This document shows positions 10,790-23,127 of a DNA stretch of 64,000 bases, piece after piece. The notes beneath the pieces are model-generated. The model saw nothing but the letters and a program-made list of their open reading frames with translations, ran no database searches and was not told the DNA's origin. This DNA comes from Anastrepha obliqua (taxonomy: Eukaryota > Arthropoda > Insecta > Diptera > Tephritidae), in contig NC_072894.1 in assembly GCF_027943255.1 (NCBI RefSeq), positions 79,585,601 through 79,649,600 on the forward strand. The letters run 5' to 3'. How positions within the stretch are numbered: position 1 is the first letter of the stretch; each line of letters starts with the position of its first letter. Both the position numbers and the translations under genes were made by a program.

Positions 10790-11260
10790 AGGTGAGTGGA
10801 AATGAATTTATACAAATCGCAGGTATCGGGTGTCTTTGTAAAAGCTTCAGAACTTAAAATTATAATACAAAACAGAAATGTTGTTGGAAGTAATATTTTT
10901 TTGGCATATCTCCGCCGCGGCTATGAGCTACATGCTCCATTCGATCTGCCTAATTTTGGCCGTATGGCCTCAATGGTGGCTGGAGTATTGCAACAAATCG
11001 ATTGTTAAGCGCGCTGTATGGCAAGTTGCGCACCGATGATTCCGCCAGTGCTGTATGAACGTCGCGAACAAATTTATTTTTTTCAAAGTAAATTTACAAA
11101 ATTTTGGAACATTGTTCTGGCGTTAAACGATTCATAATGACTTGCCACAACTTACTGAAGATAAAATGTCAACACAGTTTGCCATTCTCAGCTGTTACAC
11201 CATAGTTATCGATAGCGATACTCCTCATGCAGCAAAAAAAAAAAACACCCTACATATACC
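10790..11260 (-). mobile_element. internally deleted mariner-like element, copy A
   Basis: On the minus strand it begins near 11214 with CAGCTGAGAATGGCAAACTG, shared with the copy at 60.8 kb on the other strand. A start codon opens MNRLTPEQCSKIL, with FEKNKFVRDVHTAL after a stop: a DUF4817-type helix-turn-helix. The frame then passes without a catalytic core into RMEHVAHSRGGDMPK, the usual end of these transposases. The outer boundaries are approximate. Confidence 0.7.
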
Positions 11261-11454
11261 TATGTAGTTATTCAATATTTAAAATTGCTCATGGGGATGT
11301 CGACTTGGCCACGGTTCGTTCGCTAGACGGCAGATTTTGAGGAGATTTTCAAGAGATTCAAGTGACGTACATACATATTATATATATGTATGTAAGAACC
11401 AAAACATTCGATAAATGTTTAGCCGAGGTAAAAATTTAAACAAATTCTTATCGT

Positions 11455-11640
11455 GAAATCATTTTTAGATTGGGATGCCTTCGAATAAGCAGACTTTACG
11501 TAATAGGAGTCTCTGGAAACCTCATAATATCCGGTGGCATTATTGGATTATTTGCAATTGAAGATGAAGCAAAGCTTACCAAAACCAATGTCTAAGTGTT
11601 CCGGAAAGATGGTGCAATAAGCCAAAGATTGGTTCGGCCA
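11455..11640 (+). pseudogene. mariner-like transposase catalytic-domain scrap
   Basis: Two frames together give GYANKQTLRN-like and GGIIGLFAIEDEAKLTKTN peptides, matching the stretch between the first and second catalytic Asp of DUF4817-type mariner-like transposases (usual pattern NGYVNKQN...GGIIGPFFFENEAG). It is frameshifted and isolated. Short length keeps this moderate. Confidence 0.55.
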
Positions 11641-11784
11641 ACGATTAATGACTTGAAGGCCGAGATGGATATGTTGGTTACATAGGCAAAAGTAGTAGAA
11701 AGTTGGTATTACTTTTGAATTTCATTATAAGCACTAAATGCCACAAGATTTAACACTTCATTAATGTGCATTTTTTATTTCATT

Positions 11785-12163
11785 TTATTTTTTTTTTACG
11801 AAGAGGATGCATCTTAAGCCGAACCCCGTCAGTGTGGGACTTTAACCCGAACGGTACAACCGTTAAGTATGGGTCGGAAGGAGGTTTGAGTACTAAACTG
11901 AACGTCCGTTAATGTCCTGATGCAATACGTCGAAAGTAGTACCTGCTTGTAACCACCCACTGTTTAGGTCATTTGATGAGAGAGCCGCCCCGGTCGTAAC
12001 AGTACTCCCCCACCCACCATGGCTCTGTCCATACCGTAGAAAGGTAAGTTTCTAGGTCCGATATCTTCGCTCTGCCTTCATCCACGTAAATCAACCGAGT
12101 CCTACGGCACAACCGTAAGTTACTACATCGCAGGAAAAGCGTAGACTATTAGACTATAGCACT
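11785..12163 (-). other. 3' UTR and poly(A) of the R1-like LINE
   Basis: Downstream (minus strand) of the ORF2 stop lies about 350 bp of non-AT-rich sequence ending in an A-rich run with AATAAAA (11785-11800 read in reverse). This is the expected 3' end of a retrotransposed LINE. Confidence 0.7.
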
Positions 12164-13985
12164 TCAGCTGTTTAGTGCTATGCTTTCGCTTTTTCGCCTT
12201 CTCTTCATTTGGCTCAAATCACACGCTGACAATTTTTTAATACAATCCCATACTTCTATAGATTGTCGCATGTGTGGAACAACATTGTCCGGTGTTAATG
12301 GCTCTACTATTTTGATTTCCAGAAGCTCTCGTTCTTTACCATATCTTTGGCAGTAAAAGAGTATATGCTCCACATTTTCATTTGCCTTGGCACAAAATGA
12401 ACATATAACTCCATCATCATGGCCATACTTGTGGAGATATTCTCTTAAACAAGCATGTCCTGTCAGAGACTGCGTCACATAAAAGTCGACATTACCATGT
12501 ATTCTATCGACCCATGCCTGCAGATTTCTAATCAGTCGATGTGTCCATCTCCCTTTGGCTATTATATCCCAACGTCTTTGCCATTTAGATAGGCTCTTGT
12601 ATCTTTTTTCTTTGTGCTCCTCAGCTATTAACGACCTGCCAAGGCTTCGGCTTTTGTCATATATTCTCTTACTTTTCAGAGCCATTATATCTGGAGGTAT
12701 TATGCCAGAAATTACCCCGATAGCTTCATGGGATACAGTGCGAAAAGCGCTTGCGACTCTAATAGCGCTCAGTCGAAACAGAGATTTTGTAATCTTGCCG
12801 TATGTTTCGTATTCCAACGATTGTCTCCACACAGGTTCAGCACACATTACAATGGATTGGGTAACTTTTACCAGTAGCAGCCTTCTGTTCTGACTTGGCC
12901 CGCCTATGTTAGCCTTTATTTGAGATAGCGCCGTATTTACCAGTGCTGCTTTCACACAAGCTTTTTTCAATGTACGCTTTGAAGTTTAAGCGTGCATCAA
13001 GCATGACTCCCAAGTATTTCAAATACGGTTGGGTGTTGATGTTATGCCCGTATATGCTTAGTGCGATGTTCTGAATTTTTTTCTGCTTGTGATCAAAACA
13101 GCTCCAGTTTTTTGGCCAGCAATCTGTAGGTTTGACGGTGCAAGCCAGTTTTTTTAGTTTGCAAACTGTTGCTCTACATACCTATAACCTCAATTTGCTT
13201 AGGCTCTTTTGCCAACGCAATATCGTCCACGTAACCGATTAATTGGGCTGCTTTTGGTATGGGAATGCGGAGGATACCGTCGTAACCCAGCACGGAGCTT
13301 TGTGATACTCCCCTAGTTACTCTATATTGCTTAACTCCTTCGTCTGTGTCATAGAGTAGTATTCTATCAGATAGGTAGCTTTTTATCAAACACAAAAGGT
13401 ATGGCAGCGTTTCTAAGTTTCCTAAAGCTTATACTATGTGGGACCAGCATGCAGAGTTAAAGGCATTTTTTAGGTCAAATGTTATAACGGCGCAATACTC
13501 CTTGGTAACATGCATCCATCTTGTTCCTTTAATGGCATTTTCCGCTATTGATAAAAGCTTTTTACTTGCATCAATAGTGGAGCGCCCCCTGCGGAAACCA
13601 TATAGGTTGTCGGACACAAGCCTTCTTTTTCACTAAGGTGCTGCTCCAAATGATCAGCAGTAAGCCGTTCTAAAATTTTGCCCCCCGTATCGTTCATACA
13701 GAGTGGTTGATATGAGCTTAGTTGGCCCGGCGTCTTATTAGGTTTCGGAAAACACCATCTCGAAAACACTTTTGATATGTCTCCGTGAAGGTTTACGTGT
13801 TCTTTCAGTGCAAGTGTGAGAGCTCCATTAGGTATTCCATCTAGTCCTGGAACTTTAGCGTTTCCAAAACGACCCAAGGCTATATTTACCTCTGTTTCCG
13901 TGACTGCAGGTATATCTGTAATAAATGATGCGCCTGCTGTTAGTCGGTATTCTTGCTAATCTTCTTGCCTTGGGAAAGGGGTTTC
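12164..13985 (-). pseudogene. R1-clade LINE ORF2: reverse transcriptase and C-terminal domain
   Basis: Minus-strand order from 13985: RFGNAKVPGLDGIPNGAL (RT motif 1), PKPNKTPGQLSSYQPLCMND and GGKILERL (fingers), DNLYGFRRGRSTIDA, VITFDLKNAFNSACW (first catalytic Asp), VTRGVSQSSVLG (GVPQGSVLGP equivalent), LIGYVDDIALA (the YADD box as YVDD), LKYLGVMLDARLNFKAYIE (thumb), then a 268-codon open stretch. That stretch ends with the Cys/His motif C190-x2-C193-x8-H202-x4-C207 in numbering from its ATG at 12970. No RNase H follows, as in R1-clade elements. Frameshifts occur between 13100 and 13700, and everything upstream of the RT is missing. It is the largest LINE remnant in the window. Confidence 0.88.
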
Positions 13986-14124
13986 CACAACCTTTTTTAA
14001 GATAATGTGCATGTGTGTGTGTAATTTTTCTTTAAAAGTTACTTTTGCATTAAAGTCGAAACTCAATTTCATTTCATTTCTAAAATGCTTCATACGCATA
14101 GACGATGGGTTTATGGATGATGTC

Positions 14125-14350
14125 GATTCGATAATTCACGGGGTTCGATGACCGCTGGGACCTCTGACACATGAAATGATGGAAAAACTTGTTTCTAATA
14201 GCCATCGCTTTTTGCCGAACTATAGTCTGAGTGTATTATTGCCTTAAAAAAAGTTTCTTATAAAAATATATTAAAATGACGTGTCATCAAACTGTAGCTA
14301 CCACGATTTGTGGAACAACTCTAGACGGACAGCACAATTTTTGATGCGGC
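14125..14350 (+). mobile_element. degraded tRNA-derived SINE
   Basis: Contains the family core GGAAAAACTTGTTTCTAATAGCCATCGC and the distal modules CATCAAACTGTAGCTACC and GATTTGTGGAACAACTC. More diverged than the 48.5 kb copy. Confidence 0.65.
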
Positions 14351-15169
14351 TCTGTATTGTTTAACAATGTGTGTAGACGCCAATTTTAAGTATCTGTTAA
14401 TAGAAAATCGTCGATTTAAAATATATTTTTTATAGGTTTTTAAACTTTCAAAAAACCTTTAAGATTTGACCCAAGGCTTCGATATGTGTGCGAACCAATA
14501 AAAATTTAATGTTATCGATCAGTATCTATCTGGTATTATAGTTGTGCATGCGTATGCGACCACTCGTCAATGAATTGTATGTATGAAAAGAGTTAATAAT
14601 ACTGCGAACACTAATACACAACTTTCGCTTTTATCACCAGGGGCAGGATACTTGATTGAGCGCCGAACATCTCTTTACCCACTCTCATTATCGTTATCGT
14701 TGCTTTCACGATTTTATTTCCATTGTTACGGATTTAATTGTTGTTCTTGTTTGGTTACGACGTGTTACGTTGACATGTTTTCCACTGCGAACCTTGTTTT
14801 GTTTTCAGCAGCAAATGATTTATGACAACAAGTCGACATTTTTAATGATGCACACATCCCAACGAGTGAAATCAGTATTGACAGCGGGTGATAGCACAGC
14901 AACAACAACGGGGGCGGAACTGATGTAGAAAAGTGAAGCACATTTGGCAGGTCGAACATGAAGAGCAGGAAGAGAAGAGCGGTACACCCAGAGGTTATAA
15001 AAACTTAATGCATAATTTTAAAAGAACTGCGACCGAAATGCAAGTAAAAGCTACATTGACAGCGAACTTTAATGACACATTTTTAAGGAAAACTGGCTTT
15101 GGCATCAAAGTAATTCGCAGTGCCTCTTTGAACTCAAATGAAATAAATATATTTATTTTGCACTAAAGT
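14351..15169. other. non-coding stretch
   Basis: Overlapping open frames at 14583-14959 lie on both strands and have low-complexity composition. I see no domain, signal peptide or splice pattern that supports a gene. Confidence 0.4.
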
Positions 15170-15520
15170 AAATATAATAATTAGGAAGTTATTTCCAACG
15201 AACAAAAATCAAATCAGCAGATATAAAAACTGCAAATAAAAACAATTTAAAAGGAATTAAAAACAACTCACAAAACGGCAAAAGATAGTAAATTCAATGA
15301 AAAATAGAGAATATACAATAAAAGAATTAAAAAAAATAAAAAGAAAAAAACTAAAACTGAATGAAAAAATATGTAAAAAATCAATAAATTCAAAAAAATT
15401 AAAGTAAAAAAAAAAATTGATAATACACAATTCAATAAAAGAAATAAGTACGGAAAAACTAAAAATGCAACGAAAAAAAATAAACAAAATAAAGTAAAAT
15501 AAAAAGTAATTCAATTGGGT
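15170..15520. repeat. A-rich low-complexity block
   Basis: Runs of A broken by short interruptions; the minus strand gives a spurious Phe/Ile/Ser-rich open frame. Confidence 0.75.
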
Positions 15521-15526
15521 AAAATA

Positions 15527-16592
15527 TATTGTGTATGGGAATGAGTACGGATTCCTATGACGAAAAATTCTAGTTCCAATGACTTGATTCATTCATTGAG
15601 GAAGTTTGCGATGCTCATGTAAGAAGTGAGCCGCTCCCCAATAAGGGCTGAGTGCATGGATCGGAACAAATGGTAATCCGAAGGTGCAATGTCTGGAGAA
15701 TACGGCGAGTGAGGCAGGATTTCCCAATTCAGTCCCTCTAAATATTTCTGGAACGAGTTAGCAACGTGTCGCCTGGCGTTGTCATGCAGCAAAATTAATT
15801 TAGCATTTCTACCGTCCCATTCCGGCCGCTTTTCTTTGAGAGCTCGATTCAAACGCATTAAGTCAATAAGGATCGCCAGTGATGGTTTCAGATGGTTTAA
15901 GAAGTTCATAATAGATGACACCCTTCTGATCCCACCAGATGCACAACATACATTTTGAAGCATGAATAATTTTTTTTCGCTGTTGCTGGACCTGACCAGG
16001 TTCCTACATTTTCAACGCTTAGGGTTATCACAATAGATCCACTTTGCATCGCCCCTTTCGTCACTAGTGAGAATGCGATGCCGTTCGAGAAGCATCTCAC
16101 ACATCACCAAACATCTCTCTATATCCCTCTCCTTCAATTGATGTGACACCCAGTAACCTGCTTTCTGGACCATTCCCATCGCGTGCAAACGATTACCGAC
16201 GGTTGATCTGTCAACATCCAATTCTTTAGACACTTAGACATATCATCAAGGTTTCGACATGTGCCTTCATCCAATAATTGTTGTAGTGGAGTATCTTCGA
16301 ATTTTTTCGGTGCCCCTTCGCCGTTCAATCTTTATCACTCATGTCGAAAATGGCACTTTAGAAGCGTCGAAACCACTCTTTACAAGTTATATTTGATGGA
16401 GTGTGATTACCATAAATATTGATCAATAAACGACACGTTTAGCTGCAGTTTTCTTTAAAAGGTAGTAATGAAGCATAGCTTCTCGCAAATGCTGTTTCTT
16501 CGGGTCGAACGTAGACGTCAGATTAAAAAGGATCTTTACGTTTCAAACGAATGTCAACTACTGCGATCGAGACCTCACATATACACCTTTAA
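15527..16592 (-). mobile_element. mariner transposon (mauritiana-like), decayed
   Basis: About 1.07 kb. The outer end on the transposase N-terminal side reads, reversed from 16592, TTAAAGGTGTATATGTGAGG, similar to the AGGTGTAC ends of Mos1-like mariners. The other end (ATTGTGTATGGGAATGAGTA at about 15527) is a weaker inverted match. One transposase pseudogene fills it. Confidence 0.8.
15589..16500 (-). pseudogene. mariner transposase pseudogene (mauritiana-like)
   Basis: Minus-strand peptides in order: KKQHLREAMLHYYLLKKTAA (N-terminal helix-turn-helix), KFEDTPLQQLLDEGTCRNLD, SKELDVDRSTVGNRLHAMGM, YWVSHQLKERDIERCL, ILTSDERGDAKWIYCDNPKR (first catalytic Asp region), then a frame with HDNARRHVANSFQKYL (second Asp) and HSPYSPDIAPSDYHLFRSM (third Asp, D34D spacing). 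It stops soon after SIANFLNE. Length is close to the normal 345 residues, but at least two frameshifts break it. Catalytic residues are mostly still readable, so decay is less advanced than in the copy at 1.9-2.9 kb. Confidence 0.88.
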
Positions 16593-16907
16593 ATCACCAG
16601 TATATTACTAGAGAGAACACAAAACGAATATCAGCGACGACACCTCTTTTACGAGGGCGGAAATTTATTCCCATACCCAATAATAAGATAAAATTAAAAA
16701 ATAAGGCAAAATAAATTAAGATAAAGTAAAAATAGAAAAAGCTAGATGAAACGATGAAAAAAATATTTCAACTTGAACGTAAGTGAAATAATAAAAATGT
16801 TTTCTTTTAATGCTCATATTGTTTCGTGCAAATACATATGTATATATGTAAACTGTTTATCGGTAAAATTTGTCAAGAAAAATAAGTGCAAAACTATAAT
16901 AAAATAC

Positions 16908-16908
<1 letters not shown>
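16593..16908. other. AT-rich non-coding stretch
   Basis: Nothing recognised. Confidence 0.4.
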
Positions 16909-16938
<30 letters not shown>

Positions 16939-16946
16939 GAGAAGAA
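16909..16946. repeat. (AAG)n microsatellite
   Basis: About twelve AAG units with one GAG interruption. It could be a plain microsatellite or an extremely truncated RTE-like tail, since the RTE elements here end in AAG repeats; no RTE coding sequence precedes it. Confidence 0.85.
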
Positions 16947-17692
16947 AAATGTAGGAAGTGGAGCACTATGACTCAATGGAATTTCATCATCATCATCTTG
17001 GCTTTACAGTCTTGCTTCCTCTACAATATGCCTCTATTCTTCTCGACAGTCCGCTCTCGCTCTGTGTTGTGAGAATTCAGACTGCTCGAAATTTGCTTCA
17101 TATTTGATTCAGGATTTTTAAGCAAAAGAATATTGCAATGCAAAATTTGAGAGCGCTCCTCTCGCACTTTATTTCAAAGTGGATACTACGACCATGCACA
17201 TATTAAAATTATTATTATTTTTTGAATTATTCCTTTTACCAAATACTATCTGATACTTTTATGCATCAGCTACTGAAATTAAATAGCGATTCACCTGCAA
17301 AATAAATTAATATACGAAAATGAAAATGAAACAGAAAAATTGCAGCAATAAACCAACTCATGGAAACTAATAATCGAACTCAAAATTCAAATTGAAACAG
17401 AAGTAGCAATAAATTAACTTTTTAAAACAACAAACAAGACGAAAATTCGTTTAAAATTTTCAGTTCTGCAAATCGGCAACATCGAATTAAACCAAATGCA
17501 AGCAACAAGTTTAATATTTCAGCTATTGGACACCAGCTAAATGAAAATAAATATTTATACAGCACACAAATACTCACTCAAGCGCATATGTATGAGTATA
17601 GACGTAACGAAACTGCCACACAAGAAAAATCTGAATTACTGAAAATACTAGACTAGTCAATTCGAAGTCACTGATTTTACTATCGGAACTTT
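16947..17692. other. AT-rich non-coding stretch
   Basis: No gene or repeat recognised. Confidence 0.45.
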
Positions 17693-18586
17693 TTAACCCT
17701 TTACACTCGAGACCGTTGCCACGCGGACTAACCAGCAACTCGAAGCGTTTCGTAGCGTTTTTGGTGGATTTATTAACTCCAACTTAAAATGATTACTCAC
17801 ATAAAGTAACACTTAACGCTTCTTTATTTTAGTATTCAATACATATTTACATCTGTTCGAAGATAATTTTTTAAGGGGACAGATACCCGTAAACGGCCAT
17901 ATTTTCCCTGACTTTGATTAAAATTATTTAAAATGAAAAGTCAATATATTTTTTTCAAAATTTTCAAAACAGTTTATTTATACATGCAAATAATATAAAA
18001 AATGTTTTTTATTTTATTTTTGTCATTAAAAATGGCGGTTGTACACTCAATTCTTCCAGGAAGGTCACAAGAGGGCTTCTCACTCGGCGGGCATTGTAGC
18101 TTCGGCGTCAGTGACCGGAATACAAAAAACCAAAAACTTTTTTGTTTATTACTGTCATAATTTTCCTACTATTTTTGCTTATTATATTCACATAGAAAGT
18201 AATATCATAAAAAAGAAAAAAAATTTCAGGGAAATCCATCAATAACTTTTCGAGTTCTCGTGTACGCCAATTCGAAAAATATAGTTTTGAGAAAAACGCG
18301 TGTAAAGTTTGAATACAACGTAACCTCGGAGAGGCTCGAACGCAAATAATAGAGTCGTCACGGTTGACGATCTAAATATCATATACAATTTTTTTGACAT
18401 ATTCGTAAAGGATTATATTAACATTTTATGAAAAAAAAACTGTATTCTCGAAGTTTTACAGGTATCTGTCCCCTTAAACATTAGACTTTTTAATTTTTCT
18501 TTGTAAAATAGTTGTATAAACTTAAGCAGTTTACACAGCGCATCAAAATGGCGAGCGAGACTCATTTCTCGAGTACAAAGGGTTAA
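17693..18586. mobile_element. outer TTAA-flanked MITE, split by a second one
   Basis: Begins TTAACCCTTTACACTCGAGA at 17693 and ends, reversed from 18586, TTAACCCTTTGTACTCGAGA. TTAA duplication and short inverted ends beginning CCCTTT are the signature of piggyBac-type elements. Without the inner insertion it would be about 290 bp and has no coding capacity. Confidence 0.85.
17871..18477. mobile_element. inner TTAA-flanked MITE
   Basis: Begins TTAAGGGGACAGATACCCGT and ends, reversed from 18477, TTAAGGGGACAGATACCTGT. It is 607 bp including both TTAA copies and lies wholly inside the outer element. It has no transposase and is AT-rich, with one GC-richer block at 18030-18120. Non-autonomous, presumably mobilised by a piggyBac-family transposase encoded elsewhere. 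Confidence 0.88.
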
Positions 18587-19464
18587 GTAATGTTTCGAAA
18601 ATTTGTATAGAGTTCATTCAGACTCGACCAAAAAAAGTTTATAAATTATCTTAAAAATAAGCTCTAATTTGTTACATTTTTTTTTTTCAAATAAAATGTC
18701 TCACAATAATTGAACTGAGTTCGATCAGTAGTAGTAGATTTTCCTACAAGGCATGTTCGGGATCACATACGATTATTGCAGTAAAGGTTTGTGGAGCAAC
18801 GCTGTTGGAATATATCCGTTAATTGCATACACTTGCAAATGTATGTACCTATGTGTGTATGTTTAACCGTATTTGGAATATAATTCTAATAAATACGCAC
18901 AAGCAAAAAAATTCAACAGATTTATGTATAGACAACAAACGAGTGCCAAATAACATTTGGAGTTCTTTGTGAAATTCAACTGCAGGGTCTAAGCATACTT
19001 ATGTATGTATGTACATAGTAGGAAAATTTCAACAGAATATGCGGGGATGCATAAATTGTATGCCTTTGTATTATGAATAATATTGATGAAATTCGAGAAA
19101 GATACAAAAATAAAGATAAAAATACAAAGGGAAAAAAACGATAATATTATTACAAATTTTATAAAGTGGATGATTCCTAAGCAAATTGTTTTTAAATTTT
19201 TCAAAAAACTTTAAAATAAAATTTTGAATTGGGAGTATTTTCTAATTATAAATTTGAGTAGAAGCTGATAAAAAATTTAAAAGCTTTCATATCCCAGTGT
19301 ACCTATGTTTCAATGCGGCTTTAATTAAAAGTAAGCAACATAAATCCTGTCACTTTTGCTCGGCACTTGAGTAAAGCAAGATATTTTAAGATTATATAAG
19401 ATTAAAAAATACTTACATATGTAACTCCGCTCAAAATAACTATGCCTTGGCGGCTAAGAAGACA
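18587..19464. other. AT-rich non-coding stretch
   Basis: No gene or repeat recognised. Confidence 0.45.
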
Positions 19465-19750
19465 AACTGTTGTTTCCAAATGAAAATTTACTTTGGAAAA
19501 AAAAAAATTGTTCGCGAAGTTCATAGAACTCTGGTAGAATCATCGGTACTTAATTCCTTCGAAATCAGGAGAGAGCTGCCATAACATTGAATGGCTAGCG
19601 CTACTGGCTCATATTGATTGAAATTTTCTTTCCAAAATTAATCAGCTAAACATCGACGCCAATTGCTTCCAACAAGACCAACGGACATGCCGGTGGCAAA
19701 TTGACATACAGCACACTTGACAATCGACTTCTTGGAAAAAGTAGACACAA
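19465..19750 (+). pseudogene. mariner-like transposase scraps
   Basis: GTTCGCGAAGTTCATAGAAC at about 19509 is shared with the mariner-like copies at 10.9 kb (reverse strand) and 60.9 kb, where it encodes the N-terminal FVREVHRA stretch. About 150 bp later QLNIDANCFQQDQRTC corresponds to the second catalytic block (usually WFQQDGATCHTA). Internally deleted and frameshifted. Confidence 0.6.
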
Positions 19751-21868
19751 AAAAGAATAGAAAAATAGATAGAAATAGACTGGCGGACATACAGTACCTG
19801 GCTATTGAATTATGACCGATGATAAAAATTACATATTTATGGCTTTGAGAGCGAATAAAAAGCGAATGGTTTTAAAGCATTTAAAAAAGTTTAGATATTT
19901 TTTTTAATTAAAAGCTTCTTGACATTCTTAAGGCATGTCTGGTATATTTCCCATGCTTCGTAAAAATTAGCAATCCTGAATGTCTCGGTATCGTCGACAA
20001 ATAATTCCGGGATTTTGGCATTTAAAAAATACCGGAATCCCGGCATAGACATTCCGAGTACAGACAGAATGGTTCCACAATAGGATAGATAGAAACTGTG
20101 TACGTTACGTTTGAATTGTAGATTTATAAATTTCGAAACTTCTTTTTTGCTTCCTTTATACGTAATAACATCCTAAATCACTAAAAAAACAGTTCTGGCG
20201 GTATAAAAGATGTAAAATTTTAATTTAAATTTCAGGCATAAAACTGTAATTTTCTGTATAAAATAAATTTAGCAATAAAACGTTGTGATGGCTTTTAAAG
20301 TATTTCCACGCAACCACAATGTAGATAATGGCATTTAAATTACGCTATTACTTACTCAAACACGCACTTATAATGTGGGCGCATGCGCACATCATTTAAG
20401 TGTTAAGTGTGCACAATCAAAATCAAGCGCGCCGGCTGTCAAAGTGCGCCCTTCATCCGCTCAGTAGCACTTTGCTGCCAAATAGCCACAAGCAATCAAC
20501 GGGCCATATAAAAACAAACACAAACACATGCACGCACACTCACCACGTATTAGTGCTACGGTAGTAGTGGGCGTAAAATGAAGAAAAGCAAGCTTTCGCC
20601 CGCAGCTACTCATAAATTTGACCCATTTAACAATTGGTTGTGGCAAATAAAAGTGATTTTAGTATACCAGCCAATTTTTTTTTGAACCTCAAACACACAA
20701 GTTACACTCACCCGCCCACAGATACCAACACACATCCGCGTATGTAGGTGAACAGGTAAATATAACTATCAGCTGCCGCAACTTCCGCAAGTGGCACACC
20801 ATAAATTTAGTGGCTTTGCCGCCCAAAGGCTACCGTTTCGAGTGTTGCGCATTGCATATCGCTGCACGTTCAACTAGAAGCTTCTTTTTTGCTACCTTTA
20901 TGCAGCATGAACAGATTTTAAAAGGCGAAGGACAGTGGTTCCGGGCGATTTATGAGCAATGAAAAATATCAAAGGGCTGTTTTGGTTTTCAAAGATTGGA
21001 CACATACATATGAACATGTTTAAGTATTTGTGTTGCCCAGAAATTACAAAAAGAAACAAAAAACCAAGAAAATTAAAGCAAGCACCTGCAGCAAACCGTT
21101 TGTACACAAAGTTGGTTTCGTATGGGTACAAAAATTAACTTATGAGCATTTTTTTTTTAGTTTAAATTGTACGCAGCTGCTGTCTATGTATTGAATCGCA
21201 ATTCGCTGGTTAAGCTAAGATGCTGTGCTATGCATAATAAACAGCTTTTGGCTCAAACAAAAATTTTTGCGGCACATAAAATTTACTTAACCATTGCTTT
21301 GACAACAGCAGGATATTCTTCAAAGGTGATAAGGAAATATTGCTGAAGTGAAAGTCCTTGATGGAATATAAATTCAGTTCATTCCGGTCACGTGGAACTG
21401 CCTTTGGCTCACTTAGAGACTGGCTCACTCACAAATCTTACTAACAATGCAAGCTGCTACAGTTTTTTGAACTCAGCTGAACAAACTCTTGAGATCGAGT
21501 AAATCAAATCTTATATAAAACACGCACTCTGTACTCAGTAAATTAAAAAACGTATTTATGATTTCCAAAGTAGCCAATCTAAAATCGTCATCAGTAAAAA
21601 TTTCAAGGGTTTGTGAAATGTTGTAAAACTTTACAAAGTTGTTTTTACAGCAATCTTTATGCAGGTAGCCACAATGAACCGCTGAGCAGCCAGGCGCATT
21701 TACCAAGTGAAGAGTGAAAAGATATCTGTCGCAGCCGGACTTAATGAGTGTCTTTAGATGGCATAATGGAGAGGCCTGTAAAACAGAAAAGAAACAATAA
21801 GAAAGGGGAAGGAGTAATCAATTATTTTCGCGGTAGATGACTGTAGGGATCGATATCACGTAAAGTAT
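19751..21868. other. non-coding stretch
   Basis: About 2.1 kb without a recognisable gene or element. Open frames are short and on both strands. Possible unique intergenic DNA. Confidence 0.4.
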
Positions 21869-22290
21869 CGATCAAACAATTTAAGGTTTTTGTCAGTTGA
21901 TATTTCACACTAACCAAATTGTTTTGCACTTCATTCAGTTGAGACTTACAGGAGTGGCAATGGAAGTCAAGAAAAACAAAATTCGGTACATTTTCTTTGA
22001 TTAAGGCGAAAATGCCAGCCAGGCCTCTGAAATTGTGAATGGTGTTTATGGTGTGCCGATACTGTAAAAGATAATAGCGTACAAATTTGGTTTCGTCTAT
22101 TCCGTTCAGGCATTTCTGATGTTAAAGGAGCATCTCGCACAGGTAGGCCTCTCGTCGAAATTTCGATAAAATCACATAAATAACCGAAGTTGACCGGTAG
22201 GTTAGTCGCCGTAGCATCGCCCAAAAGCTAAAGTTTATAACCATTTGCGCAAGGATTTTATGCAGAAATAATGGATTTCTTTTCAAAATT
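21869..22290 (+). pseudogene. mariner transposase N-terminal fragment (irritans-like)
   Basis: Start codon at 21960: MEVKKNKIRYIF, then with frameshifts ENASQASEIVNGVYG, WFRLFRSGISDVKGASRTGR and SRRSIAQKLK. This is the paired helix-turn-helix DNA-binding half of an irritans-type mariner transposase. The catalytic domain and right end are absent; about 90 bp of preceding 5' region may belong to it. It ends beside the L2-like LINE segment. Confidence 0.8.
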
Positions 22291-22299
22291 GGATTTAAA

Positions 22300-22361
22300 A
22301 AGGATTAAAAACATCCACATGGACTTAAGATATCATATTATAAGAGTTATTCATTGAAGAA
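22300..22361 (+). pseudogene. L2-like LINE RT, segment 1 (left of the Helitron)
   Basis: The frame DLRYHIIRVIH*RI matches the RT finger region (..LKVLLRIIHQRIY..) just upstream of the part that resumes at 25188. Joining 22361 to 25188 keeps the frame (..R-I-S-Y-K-C-E-R-A-M-G-N..). The left limit is uncertain. Confidence 0.65.
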
Positions 22362-22650
22362 TTTATATATATAAAAATGAAATGATGTTCGTTTGTACGC
22401 ATTTTTTTGGGCCGATACGAGGCCAATTTTATTCGTTCTTTTTTCATATTATAGGGATCCACTAGGGGAAGGTTTTTAGCAAAAAAAAAATTTCTTTTAA
22501 AAAAAAGAAAAAATCAAAATATTGTACAAAACAAAACTTGCTCGATTCTTAGATTAAAGTAAGTTTCGAATCGACATTCATTTTATGTGTACAACTTTTT
22601 TTGAATTTTTCGTTATTGTATACAGAAATTTCAAATGATTCGAATGAAAA

Positions 22651-23127
22651 TTTTTTTTTTGTTTTTTATTTCTTCCATAAAATATTACACCTGTCGTTAG
22701 ACAATAAGTAATTTGATTTACAAAAAGATGGAATGAGAGTGATATTGAAGGGCCAATGCCCCCAAGCTCATTTAGAAGAAATATATACATATTATTTAAA
22801 AACAAAGTGGTTAACAAACAATGACATATACGATTAGTTGACAATTGATTACAAGGATTTTGCAAGATCTGTTGGTGTTTGACGGTTAAGCCGACTTTGG
22901 GCAGATTTTTCTTTATTTGGTAGTCTTCTCATCATAGGATTTGTATGCGTTAATAGTCTATTTATGTGTCTTCTGCTAGCGCTTTGTATTGTTTCATCAA
23001 TAGTATCGATGTCAAGGTCGCGGTGAATATCTGCGTGAGGTATGTACCAAGGTGCATTAGTTAAGGTCCTAAGTATTTATGAAAATAATGTTTCAATTCA
23101 ATTGAGCAATGCTTTCTTTGACCAATT
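22651..23127 (-). pseudogene. Jockey-clade LINE 3' end inside the Helitron
   Basis: On the minus strand the RT C-terminus reads W..KALLN-IETLFS, ILRTLTNAPWYIPHADIHRDL and DETIQSASRRHINRL, ending DLAKSL with a stop at 22849. A roughly 190-bp 3' UTR follows, with AAATAAAAAAC and a poly(A) run (22651-22660 reversed). ..APWYI..IHRDL.. is typical of the Jockey ORF2 end. There are two in-frame stops and strong 5' truncation. Confidence 0.82.

Noticed and set aside
12555..12893. 112-codon plus-strand frame
   Set aside because: It is antisense to the R1-like ORF2 C-terminal domain.
14583..14959. Overlapping 64-90 codon frames on both strands as a possible small gene
   Set aside because: No motif, no splice context, and low-complexity Leu/Ser content; three frames are equally open.
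15257..15592. 111-codon minus-strand open frame, Phe/Ile/Ser-rich
   Set aside because: It is the translation of an A-rich low-complexity block.
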